Below are positions 17,308 to 25,952 of a DNA stretch of 64,000 nt, in pieces. A program made the position numbers and the translations under genes. Numbering within the stretch: the first letter of the stretch is position 1; each line of letters starts with the position of its first letter. The DNA is from Polyangiaceae bacterium (GTDB lineage: Bacteria > Myxococcota_A > Polyangia > Polyangiales > Polyangiaceae), in assembly GCA_016712345.1 (NCBI GenBank), contig JADJRH010000011.1, forward strand, positions 186,001 through 250,000, written 5' to 3'. The notes beneath the pieces are model-generated. The model did no database searches and was not told the DNA's origin. It worked only from the letters and a program-made list of their open reading frames with translations.

Positions 17308-18945
17308 ATGTCCCCCTCATCTGTGCTCGCGAACGTGGTTGACCTCTTTTCCAACCGCATAGTGCCCGCCCATATCCGCATCGAAGGTGGCCACATTCAA
17401 GCGATTCAACCCACCGAAGGGCCACCGCTTTCAACCTACGTTCTCCCCGGTTTTGTCGATGCGCACGTGCATGTTGAAAGCTCCATGTTGCCCCCGGCCG
17501 AGGTTGCCCGCCTTGTTCTACCCCACGGCACAGTGGCGATGGTGGCCGACCCGCATGAAATTGCCAACGTTCTCGGTGAAGAAGGTATCGCGTTCATGCG
17601 CGCTTCCGCCGCACAAACGCCGCTCCACTTTGCGTTTGGAGCACCGTCTTGTGTACCCGCAACACCGTTTGAAACGGCGGGTGCGTCGCTCAACGCCGAG
17701 CATGTTGCAGACCTTCTCGCTCAACCGGACATTTCCTTTTTAGCTGAGGTGATGAATTGGCCGGGAGTGCTCTCGGGTGACCCGGACTTGATGGCTAAAA
17801 TTCATGTGGCTCACCTTTTCCGCAAACGGGTAGACGGTCACGCCCCCGGCCTTCGCGGCGAGCAGGCAGAAAGGTATATTCGGGCCGGCATTGAAACGGA
17901 TCATGAATGTGCGACCCTTGCCGAAGCCGAAGAAAAACTCGCCTACGGGATGAAAATCGCCCTGCGTGAAGGGTCGGCCGCCAAAAATCTTGACGCCCTC
18001 CTACCCATTGTTGGTAAAGCACCTGACCGGTGCTTTTTCTGCACCGACGATTGTCACCCCGACGACCTTACCAAGGGTCATATCAACCTCCTCGTGGAGC
18101 GTGCCGTCGCCGCGGGCGTGCCGCTGTTTCATGTTCTTGCGGCCGCCTGTAAAAACCCGGTTCTCCACTACAACCTACCCATTGGACTATTGCGCCCAGG
18201 CGACCCGGCCGACTTTATCGAAGTGGCCGACCTTACCCATTTTCGAGTGTTACGCACAGTGCTTCGCGGAAACGTCGTGGCCGAAAATGGTCAAACCCCT
18301 TTGCTCCACCAACCCTGCCCAATACTCAACTGCTTTCACGCAGAGCCCATTTCCGCAGACGATCTCCGCGTGCCGGTCCAAGGATCCAAGGTTCGGGTCA
18401 TTGTTGCGACGGACCGTCAACTCGTCACCCAGGAGCGGGTAGAATCCACGCCGTCCAGTCAGGGATTTCTCACCTCCGATCCAACCCGCGACATTCTCAA
18501 ACTTGTCGTTGTCAACCGATATCACCCGGCGCAGCCCGCTGTGGCTCTCCTTGCTGGCATGGGTCTCCAGAGCGGTGCAATCGCTTCTTCCGTGGCCCAC
18601 GATTCACACAACATTGTCGCGTGCGGCGTTTCTGACACCGACATAGCCACGGCTGTCAACGCGGTCATTGCCCATCGCGGCGGCCTCTGCGTGGCCCATG
18701 GTCACCACGCTCCGATCTTACCATTACCCATTGCGGGCCTCATGAGCAACGAGCCTGGGCCCGTCGTGGCAACCCGTTATGCAAACCTCACCGCCGAGGC
18801 CCGCGCCCTTGGCACGCCGCTCACAGCGCCGTTCATGACGCTCGCATTCATGGCACTCCTCGTCATCCCTCAACTCAAGTTGAGCGACAAGGGCCTATTT
18901 TGCGGCCAAACCTTTCAATTTGTCCCCCTCTTTTGTGGAGGTTGA
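17308..18945 (+). CDS. ade: Adenine deaminase
   Basis: This enzyme deaminates adenine to hypoxanthine in purine salvage. The 545-aa length and motifs fit: PGFVDAHVHVESSM (metal-binding HxH) near residue 48, MVADPHEIANVLG, EVMNWPGVL, DGHAPGL and GIETDHE, FCTDDCHPDDL, and a C-terminal domain with SSVAHDSHNIVACG and GGLCVAHG. All are hallmarks of the adenine-deaminase branch of the amidohydrolases. ATG 17308 follows a divergent promoter region shared with the exported protein gene. A small membrane-protein gene begins two bases after its stop. Confidence 0.93.
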   Translation: MSPSSVLANVVDLFSNRIVPAHIRIEGGHIQAIQPTEGPPLSTYVLPGFVDAHVHVESSMLPPAEVARLVLPHGTVAMVADPHEIANVLGEEGIAFMRASAAQTPLHFAFGAPSCVPATPFETAGASLNAEHVADLLAQPDISFLAEVMNWPGVLSGDPDLMAKIHVAHLFRKRVDGHAPGLRGEQAERYIRAGIETDHECATLAEAEEKLAYGMKIALREGSAAKNLDALLPIVGKAPDRCFFCTDDCHPDDLTKGHINLLVERAVAAGVPLFHVLAAACKNPVLHYNLPIGLLRPGDPADFIEVADLTHFRVLRTVLRGNVVAENGQTPLLHQPCPILNCFHAEPISADDLRVPVQGSKVRVIVATDRQLVTQERVESTPSSQGFLTSDPTRDILKLVVVNRYHPAQPAVALLAGMGLQSGAIASSVAHDSHNIVACGVSDTDIATAVNAVIAHRGGLCVAHGHHAPILPLPIAGLMSNEPGPVVATRYANLTAEARALGTPLTAPFMTLAFMALLVIPQLKLSDKGLFCGQTFQFVPLFCGG

Positions 18946-18947
18946 GC

Positions 18948-20060
18948 ATGCGTTATGCCATCGCTTTTGTGCTGTTGGTCCACGCCCTCATTCACCTTAT
19001 GGGGTTTTTAAAGGCGTTTCGCTTTGCCGATTTGCCTCAACTCACCTTACCCATTTCGCGTCCCATGGGCGTGGTTTGGCTCGCCGCCGCCGCTCTCATG
19101 GTGGGCGCATTGGCAGCGCACTTTACCTGGCCTCGCGGGTATTGGATTGTCGCCGCCGCCGCCCTGATTCTCTCTCAATTGGTCATTATTTCAGCTTGGA
19201 AAGACGCCAAGTTTGGAACGGTCGCCAATGCCGCCGTATTGCTCACCGCGCTGTACGGGTTTTTAACCCAGGGCCCGTGGAGCTTTCAGGCGCGATTTGA
19301 CAGCGCCGCTCGCGCGGGTTTGGCATCCGCAAAAGAACCGCCGGTGGTTACTGACGCCGATCTGACCCGTCTGCCCGAACCTGTTCAACGGTACCTTCGC
19401 GCTGTGGGGGTGGTAGGCCATCCGCGTGTACACAACTACCAACTGCGCTTCACAGGTAGAATTCGCAGCGGTCCCGAGTCTGAATGGATGCCGTTTACAG
19501 CCGTTCAGCAGAGCTTTGTCAATCCTCCCACGCGACTGTTTCTCATGACAGCCACCATGAAAGGTTTGCCCGTTCAGGCATTCCACAAGTATGTCGACGG
19601 AACTGCCACCATGGATGTCAAATTGCTCGGGGCCATTCCCATTGTTGCCGCTTCGGGGCCTGCCATGGACACGTCGGAAGCGGTGACAGTGCTCAATGAT
19701 ATGTCTCTCTTGGCGCCGGGCACGCTGCTCGAACCTTCGATTGAATGGCAAACGGCCGGTGACCACCAGGCAATTGCCATCTACCATTCAAAACTCCACA
19801 CCGTTCGCGCCACCTTGGTGTTCGGGGCAGATGGTATGCTCGTTAACTTTATTTCCGACGACAGATCGCGCTCGTCGGCCGATGGGAAGAGTTTTACTCA
19901 ACTCCGATTCACAACGCCCGTTCTCGATCACCGGACATACGGCGCGTTTAAACTTTCCGGTCGGGGCGAAGGCAGATGGCATGCCCCCGAAGGTGAATTC
20001 GCCTACGGCGAGTTTGACCCTGTGGAGATCACCTTCAATGCTTCCCAGCCGCCACGGTAG
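18948..20060 (+). CDS. DUF6544-type membrane protein
   Basis: A 370-aa protein. Hydrophobic segments lie at about residues 3-25, 37-58, 65-85 and 88-107, followed by a large soluble part containing LPEPVQRYLRAVGVVG, FTGRIRSGPESEWMPFTAVQQS and FNDMSLL-like elements characteristic of the DUF6544 family. Function is unknown. I chose ATG 18948 because GTGGAGG precedes it and the frame upstream lies inside ade. The two-base gap to ade implies an operon, though no metabolic link is obvious. Confidence 0.7.
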   Translation: MRYAIAFVLLVHALIHLMGFLKAFRFADLPQLTLPISRPMGVVWLAAAALMVGALAAHFTWPRGYWIVAAAALILSQLVIISAWKDAKFGTVANAAVLLTALYGFLTQGPWSFQARFDSAARAGLASAKEPPVVTDADLTRLPEPVQRYLRAVGVVGHPRVHNYQLRFTGRIRSGPESEWMPFTAVQQSFVNPPTRLFLMTATMKGLPVQAFHKYVDGTATMDVKLLGAIPIVAASGPAMDTSEAVTVLNDMSLLAPGTLLEPSIEWQTAGDHQAIAIYHSKLHTVRATLVFGADGMLVNFISDDRSRSSADGKSFTQLRFTTPVLDHRTYGAFKLSGRGEGRWHAPEGEFAYGEFDPVEITFNASQPPR

Positions 20061-20088
20061 ATGTCCCCGGGCTGCTCGTTTATGTGTT

Positions 20089-21603
20089 TTATGAACCTGG
20101 TTGGGTAGGTTTCGCTCTTCCCCAAAACACAATTCCGCTGGCGAGGCCGCAAATGGCCACCACCATAAACCCGGCCCTTCCATATTCAGGGTAGAGTGTA
20201 CATGCCGCCAAAACGCCCAACCCCAAAATGGGCACCCAGAAGAGCCGCTTGTCAACTGCCATGGCAAAAATGGTGAACATGGCGGTGAGCAACAACAGAT
20301 CTTCTACAACAATTGCATCTGTGGGTAGACCAAGGCCCGCCGCCACAAGTCGGTGCGCGAGCAGCAACACAGGTGTACCCAAAAGCACCGCGGTAAATCG
20401 CCTGCCAAAAGCGCTCCGTTGAAGCGCCTTCCATGTGAGCGTTACACCAAGTGTACACACGAACAGGAATATGAACGCGAGCACCACCAAGTCCCACGGA
20501 TTTTTAACCGCGCTTTCTTCCCCTCGAATTCCAATATAGGTGGTTACCCCAACCGCGTATAAAATCAAAACGCCGAACAGTAAGATCTGTTCGCGCCGCG
20601 TTGCCTGCGGATCACCGTCGTGGGCGGGTTTCAGGTGGTGCTCAATTTCTTCGAGCATTGCCGCCAGGTTTGGAAAACGCTCCGCCGGATTTTTGGCCAT
20701 ACCGCGCTGCAAAATGGGCCACAACCATTCAGGTGCTTTGTGGTTGGGCGGTGGAAGGCGAGGCGGCTCGGTGGTTACTTTTCTAAAAAGCTCCATGTAA
20801 TGCCGCGCATCAAACGGCACCTGATGGTAGACACCTTCGTAGAGTGCCACACTGAACGCAAACTGATCTGACAGCGGGGTTGCCCTTTCCCCCAAAAATT
20901 GCTCCGGTGAGACATATCCCGGTGTACCTACCAACGCGCCCGGCTTGGTAAGTGAGAACGCCAGGGCGTTTTTTCCCGCAGAAGCCGGCCGGCTTGGGTC
21001 GGCCGTGGGATGGCCCACTGGAGACAGTTGGTGAGATTCTGCCAACCCGGCAATTCCAAAGTCCACAACGCGCGCGCGCCCGTCGTGACCCACAAGCACA
21101 TTGTCAGGTTTGAAGTCGCGGTGCACAAGTCCTGCTTTATGGGCGGCAATGAGCCCTTTTCCGGCCTCGATGTACACACGCAACACTTCTTGAACAGCGG
21201 GCCCCTCGTCTTCGATATACGATGTCAGCGTGCGCCCCGGCACGAACTCCATGGCCAGAAATACCCGGCCCTCGTGGTGTCCCGCATCGTAAATGGGTAC
21301 CACGTGAGGGTTGGAAAGTTTGGCCAAGGCCTGCGCTTCGCGCACGAGCCAGGCATCTCCGGCGGCCCCCTTTTGAAGCACCTTAACAGCAACCCGCCTG
21401 TCGAGTGTTTCATCGTAGGCGAGGTATACAACCCCCATTCCACCTTCACCCAGCTTGCGAAGCAGTGCAAATCGACCGATCCGCGGCTGATCGCGATGGG
21501 TGGCAAACACCTCGGTCGCCGCGCCTTCATCCGCTTCTTCATCGGTGTAGCGAGGGTAGGCCGGGTGGGTCGCCTCTTCAGGATCGGGCGTGGGTTCTGT
21601 CAT
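20089..21603 (-). CDS. Membrane-anchored Ser/Thr protein kinase
   Basis: A 504-aa Hanks-type kinase. An acidic N-terminal region precedes the kinase domain (about residues 43-310): glycine loop GEGGMG, AVKVLQK lysine, catalytic loop VHRDFKPDNVLV, DFGIAG and GTPGYVSPEQ. The C-terminal third contains about five hydrophobic segments (LLFGVLILYAVGV, LVVLAFIFLFVC, AVLLGTPVLLLAHRLV, LLLLTAMFTIFAMA, WVPILGLGVLAA), so the kinase is probably tethered at the inner membrane by a C-terminal membrane domain with no periplasmic sensor. It stands alone and is convergent with the DUF6544 gene. Confidence 0.93.
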   Translation of the reverse strand: MTEPTPDPEEATHPAYPRYTDEEADEGAATEVFATHRDQPRIGRFALLRKLGEGGMGVVYLAYDETLDRRVAVKVLQKGAAGDAWLVREAQALAKLSNPHVVPIYDAGHHEGRVFLAMEFVPGRTLTSYIEDEGPAVQEVLRVYIEAGKGLIAAHKAGLVHRDFKPDNVLVGHDGRARVVDFGIAGLAESHQLSPVGHPTADPSRPASAGKNALAFSLTKPGALVGTPGYVSPEQFLGERATPLSDQFAFSVALYEGVYHQVPFDARHYMELFRKVTTEPPRLPPPNHKAPEWLWPILQRGMAKNPAERFPNLAAMLEEIEHHLKPAHDGDPQATRREQILLFGVLILYAVGVTTYIGIRGEESAVKNPWDLVVLAFIFLFVCTLGVTLTWKALQRSAFGRRFTAVLLGTPVLLLAHRLVAAGLGLPTDAIVVEDLLLLTAMFTIFAMAVDKRLFWVPILGLGVLAACTLYPEYGRAGFMVVAICGLASGIVFWGRAKPTQPGS

Positions 21604-21755
21604 AGTCTAGACCTGGACCACCATGCCCGTTTGCGCTTCCAACCTCAAGCCCCGTGCCGTTGAGCCCCCAAAGAAAAAAAGATGAACAGACGCTAGACAA
21701 ACCTTAAACGGGTTCCTAAAAGAACTTGCACGACCTCACTGCAAGGAGCACTTTC

Positions 21756-22677
21756 ATGCGACTGTCTTTTATTCTTTCTGCCGGTGTTATCATCTTGGGC
21801 TCAAGCCTCGCCGGTTGTGACGACGGCGGAGGCGACACTACCACGGGCGGAAGCGGCGGAACCGGAGGAAGCGGCGGTGCCGGTACAGCGGGCAGCATGT
21901 CCATGGGGGGTGGCGGCAGCGGTGGAACATCGTCCACGGGTGGAGGTGGCACGGGTGGCGCCGCTGATACAGGTCAACTCCGGGTGGGCCCACCTTTCGC
22001 CGGGAACTCCCGCGGTAGACGTGTGCATTCTGCCGGCCGGGGCCGACCCTGTCGGGCCGGTTCTCAAATCGCTTGGAGATACCGATGGGCTCGCCTACCC
22101 CGAAGTAACACCGTATCTACCCTTGGCAGCCGGCACATACGGCGCTCGCATTGTGGCTCCAAATTCGGCCGATTGCAGCAAAGCCCTTGCTGACCTGCCC
22201 GACATTACAGGCATTCAGGTGAAGGCCGGTGGTGTGTACACAGCCGCAGCCACGGGTGTACTCATTGACCCGGGTGCGTCGGACAAAGCGTTTGCTGTGG
22301 AGCTATACGAAGACGACCTGACAATTGCAACCGGGTCTATTCGTGTTCGCTTTATTCACGCGTCGCCTGACACCCCGCCTGTCGATGTAGGGTTGGGCAG
22401 CGGCACGGAGTTTACTCCTGTTTGGACAAACGTGGCATATCCCGATATTGGGCTCGTAGGCGGAAAACCTTACCTTGAAACGGCTCCCCTTACAGACGCC
22501 ACGCTGTCCGCCCGGGCCTCCGGTACAACCGCCGACGCGCTTGTCCTTCCCGGGGTATCCATCCCGGCCGACTCTGTGGTGACAGTGTTTGCAATTGGCA
22601 ACCTCGACGGCATGCCCGAGCCGCTCAAGGTTCGGGCCTGCTTCGACGGCAAAGACACCTGCGTGACACTCCCCTGA
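21756..22677 (+). CDS. DUF4397 lipoprotein with Gly-rich linker (apparent one-base frameshift)
   Basis: The N-terminal frame from ATG 21756 (AAGGAG ribosome site at 21743) encodes a lipoprotein signal (ILGSSLAGC) and a Gly/Ser/Thr-rich linker of GGSGG repeats ending in AADTGQLRV. The natural continuation, AHLSPGTPAVDVCILPAG, typical of DUF4397, lies in the +1 frame. Removing one G from the GGG at 21986-21988 joins them exactly. The DUF4397 part holds two similar beta-sandwich segments (VDVCILPAG..., VRFIHASPDTPPVDVGLG...). A surface-exposed lipoprotein is expected. Either a sequencing indel or a recent null mutation explains the break. Such Gly-rich lipoproteins are common in Polyangia. Confidence 0.75.
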
Positions 22678-22731
22678 GCGCCGATTATACTCCCACAAAC
22701 CGCGCGTGACCGTTTTAACGCGTGCTGTGAT

Positions 22732-22777
22732 CGCGGCTGCCACCGAGTGGTAACTGCCACCCAACTTGGCAGCCGCG
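22732..22777. terminator. Long hairpin between convergent genes, probable bidirectional terminator
   Basis: An 11-base perfect stem, CGCGGCTGCCA at 22732-22742 against TGGCAGCCGCG at 22767-22777, encloses a second small stem (GTGG...CCAC). It lies between the stops of the DUF4397 and zinc-ribbon genes. No U tract is seen. Confidence 0.55.
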
Positions 22778-22782
22778 CGTTA

Positions 22783-23733
22783 TTACCACTTCGCTGTTTC
22801 CTGTCTGAGTAGAGTTGCGAGCGCGTCGGTATCTTTTCCTCTACCCCCGTCTTCTACCGGCTTTTCTACCCGAACAACCGCCAGGATTTTTTTGTCGGGA
22901 ACGCTCATCCACACCGCGGCCCCCACACACTTGTTTCGTTTGTCAGGGCAAACGTGCTCAGTTGCCACCATCACAGCGGGAGCTGTCATGGCATTGGCCT
23001 CTGCGGTAAACTGCTTTGCTTTGGCCACCGTTGCATCATACCCAACGTTGATGTCCGGCATTTTTACCGTGATGGCCGTTTCTACCTCTTTGGGCAGCTT
23101 TAAGAAACAGGCCTGTTTACCAAAGTGCTTTTCGTCTGGAATGGGGATGTGACCTTTTTTTGAAACAATCACATACCCCGCACCTTCAAGCGCGGAGGCG
23201 TTTTGAGGTTTTTTGGGTTTGAGATCAACAAGCGCTTCTGGAAAGGATCCGAGCGCGGCGTTTACGGGGACAAAACACTTTTTCTTACTCTCGTCGAGCG
23301 CGGTTTTCGCCCCGTTGACAATGGCCATAAACTCGCGCTGAGCCTGCTCTTGGCGCGCCTTTTCCGCGGCTGCGGCCTGCTCTTCCGCCATTCTGTTTTG
23401 GGACTGCCACTTTGAAATGGCGCTGTCGACAGCCCAATAGGCAATTAGGCCCAACACGGGCAAACCCACAAACACGAAACAACCAAACCTGTGCAAAAAA
23501 GGCTTTGACGGAGAGCCTTTTGGTTCAGGCCCGTCGGTCACTGTGCCGCACACAGTGCATTGGTAGAGATGATGGGTGTCAGAACTCACCATCGGCAAAA
23601 GGTACACATGGCTGCTCACATACCGCCGTTGCACTCGCTGCGGCGTGACATTGCGGCATACGCTGCACCCGTGTTGCACCGCGGGTAGATCTTGAACGCG
23701 GGGGACTCGGCTGATGTAAACAGGTATTCCCAT
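22783..23733 (-). CDS. Zinc-ribbon membrane protein with coiled coil, function unknown
   Basis: A 316-aa product. The N-terminus holds two CxxC pairs (CSVC near residue 23, CTVC near 59) that could bind one zinc. A hydrophobic segment (FGCFVFVGLPVLGLIAYWAV, about 83-102) crosses the membrane, followed by an Ala/Glu/Gln-rich coiled coil (AEEQAAAAEKARQEQAQ). The distal domain (about 140-316) contains four scattered Cys and a strand-rich pattern, probably periplasmic. I do not recognise the family. It is convergent with the DUF4397 gene and divergent from the amidohydrolase gene. Confidence 0.65.
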   Translation of the reverse strand: MGIPVYISRVPRVQDLPAVQHGCSVCRNVTPQRVQRRYVSSHVYLLPMVSSDTHHLYQCTVCGTVTDGPEPKGSPSKPFLHRFGCFVFVGLPVLGLIAYWAVDSAISKWQSQNRMAEEQAAAAEKARQEQAQREFMAIVNGAKTALDESKKKCFVPVNAALGSFPEALVDLKPKKPQNASALEGAGYVIVSKKGHIPIPDEKHFGKQACFLKLPKEVETAITVKMPDINVGYDATVAKAKQFTAEANAMTAPAVMVATEHVCPDKRNKCVGAAVWMSVPDKKILAVVRVEKPVEDGGRGKDTDALATLLRQETAKW

Positions 23734-23776
23734 ACGGCAAAAGGCCTGATATCAGTTCGGGGCGTCGGGATCCACA

Positions 23777-24808
23777 ATGACAGACAAGCAAGCATTTCAG
23801 CTTCGATTTGCCACCCGTAACGAACTTGCCAATCTCCCCTGGTTTGAAGTGGACCACGATGAGATCGTGCTTGCCGACAAAACGGTGGGCCCGGTGATCG
23901 ACACGCACACCCACTACAGTCTTCCCACGCTGCCCATTCACCAAATCGACCTCGGGGCTGAGACTCCCGATTCAAATCTGCTTCTTGCGCGGTGTTGCGC
24001 GCACCATCTAGACATTCGCGCCAATCAGTGCTTTTCCCCGGCAGAACTCAAAGCCCTCAAGCGTGATCTCATTGTCGGGGGGTTCACCGGCCGCGGAAAA
24101 AGGCCTGATCACACGGCGCCCAATCTCGCACGCGACATGCGATCGATGAATGTTGTGCACTCCGTTGTCCTCGGCATTGACATGCCCATGCCCAACAAGC
24201 ACCCCGAGCGAACGCTACAGACGGCGCGCCTACGGTCTGAAGTAACAGGGTACGGGAGTGTACACCCGCGGGCCATTCGTTCGCACGAGCGCTTCCAAGA
24301 GCAAATGCACCTTGGGGCCCGGGGGATGAAAATGCATCCACCCAATCAGCTCGTGCGGCCCGATGCGCCGTCGGCAATGCGACTTTACCGCTACTGCGGT
24401 GATGAAAACATCGCGGTGTTTTGGCATTCAGGTCCGGCGGGGATTGAGCCGAAAATCGGCCAATATTTTGGCCAAATGAAGTTTTATGAAAGGCCCATTC
24501 GTGAACTGCCCAATACCCAATTTGTTCTTGGGCACGCCGGATCGCTTCAGCACCGTGAAGCCATTCGCATGCAAAAGCAGTATAAAAATGCCTGGCTTGA
24601 AATTTCAGGTTTGTCGCTTGCCCAACTCAAAGAAGTCATTGATGAGGCCGACCAAGACCGCATTGTCTTCGGGTCAGACTGGCCGTTTTATCATCCCGTC
24701 TTGCCGCTCGCAAAAGTGCTCATTTTAACGCACGAGCGCCCTCAACTCCGCAGTAAGATCTTGCACGACAACGCCGCCCGCCTCTTAGAAATGACAGGCA
24801 ACCGGTAG
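23777..24808 (+). CDS. Amidohydrolase 2 family metal-dependent hydrolase
   Basis: A 343-aa TIM-barrel amidohydrolase. It shows the first-strand metal motif VIDTHTHYSLP near residue 37, GARGMKMHPPNQL (strand 4), the His in VFWHSGPAG (about residue 214), FVLGHAGSLQH and the C-terminal metal Asp in IVFGSDWPFYHP. The final HDNAARLLEM is typical of family PF04909. These enzymes include decarboxylases and hydrolases; the substrate cannot be told. It stands alone. Confidence 0.85.
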   Translation: MTDKQAFQLRFATRNELANLPWFEVDHDEIVLADKTVGPVIDTHTHYSLPTLPIHQIDLGAETPDSNLLLARCCAHHLDIRANQCFSPAELKALKRDLIVGGFTGRGKRPDHTAPNLARDMRSMNVVHSVVLGIDMPMPNKHPERTLQTARLRSEVTGYGSVHPRAIRSHERFQEQMHLGARGMKMHPPNQLVRPDAPSAMRLYRYCGDENIAVFWHSGPAGIEPKIGQYFGQMKFYERPIRELPNTQFVLGHAGSLQHREAIRMQKQYKNAWLEISGLSLAQLKEVIDEADQDRIVFGSDWPFYHPVLPLAKVLILTHERPQLRSKILHDNAARLLEMTGNR

Positions 24809-24862
24809 AGACGTCCCAGGAGGCGCGGCGTGTCAGGTCTTGGCGTGACGCTTCAGGGACCG

Positions 24863-25950
24863 TCAGTCTTGGATACCCGCGAGCGTCAGGGTGGCAATGA
24901 CAAACGAGCTTTCTACCGTGGCCTCCTCTTCATTGGGCGACATGTGATTGGCCACTCGTTCGTATCGAATTTCAATTGTGGCGGGGCCGCCGTTGGAACG
25001 AAAATCCACTGTGCGCGGCTCACCGAAAACGCGGTTGTCTTCGATTTCTCTCATACCGCCCCGCCTGTCAAAGTGCCGCGCAAGGTAAACCACCTGCCGA
25101 GAGTGTTCGCCGCCACCTTCGGATTTTAACTCCACAGCGATGCGCCGAAATAAGTCACCCGTCGGCACCGCATGGCTCACCCCCTTTGGAGTCAACGTTA
25201 CTCGAATGGTAGACGCTCTTACCCTTTCGGCCACAGCCGTCAGAGCGTTTTTTACCATCGCCTCATTGTATCCGCCCACAAAAGTGTGGTCCCGATGAGG
25301 CTTTTCCCCGCTGTGAGCGGCATGTGACAATGTTGACAGGTTTGTTCACCGGGTGAATCGCGGTGCTCCGTCACCGTTCGCTGCATCTGTAAGCCGGAGG
25401 TTCCCACCTTGGATGGAAACAAAAATTCATGGCAGCTGGCGCATGCCTTTTCCGTGGCAAACTCCAACGTTCGAAGGACCGCGTGGGGAGCCGGCCCCCG
25501 CTTTTCCGCCGAGGCAAGCACGGGCCCTTGAGGCGCATGGCATGTCACGCAGCCCACTCCCAACTCCGCCGTCAACGGGGTTGGAGGGGACAGCGGGTTT
25601 GCCTCCGGCGCGTGACAACTCTGACAAAACGGTTGAACGCTGGGGTGCTCCCGCTCCACCGAGTGTTGATAGGGAAGGTTTGTGTACGCAACGTGGTGCC
25701 GACTTGTCCGCCACTCGGCCGCGATATCCGCGTGACAAACCTCGCATGTTCGGTTCACCTGAACACGTTCCCAACCCGCGGTTGAGGAAGGGTTGGATAG
25801 GGAAGCCGGGTGAGCAAACCTCACTCCGATTGTGCCGCCGTTCAGACCCGTCGCGGCGCCGCCGGAAGGATTGGACCACCCCATGACCGCGCCCGTAAAC
25901 GCGGTGAAAAAGGACGGAAACCAAACCCGCAGCGAACCCATGCCGAACAC
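24863..25950 (-). CDS. Multihaem cytochrome c family protein (apparent one-base frameshift)
   Basis: The first frame (from 25950, GTG, or ATG 25941) has an N-terminal hydrophobic signal and five CxxCH haem sites: CEVCH, CQSCH, CVTCH, CASCH and CQHCH. The protein should continue with AAHSGEKPHRDHTFVGG and a C-terminal beta domain including HAVPTGDLFRR, both typical of cytochrome c554-like proteins, but these lie in another frame starting near 25320. One missing base around 25316-25323, for example one C in the Met-Pro-Ala codons, would restore the frame. Exported electron-transfer role inferred. The start lies two bases after the upstream lipoprotein gene, so they share an operon. Confidence 0.75.
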
Positions 25951-25952
25951 CT

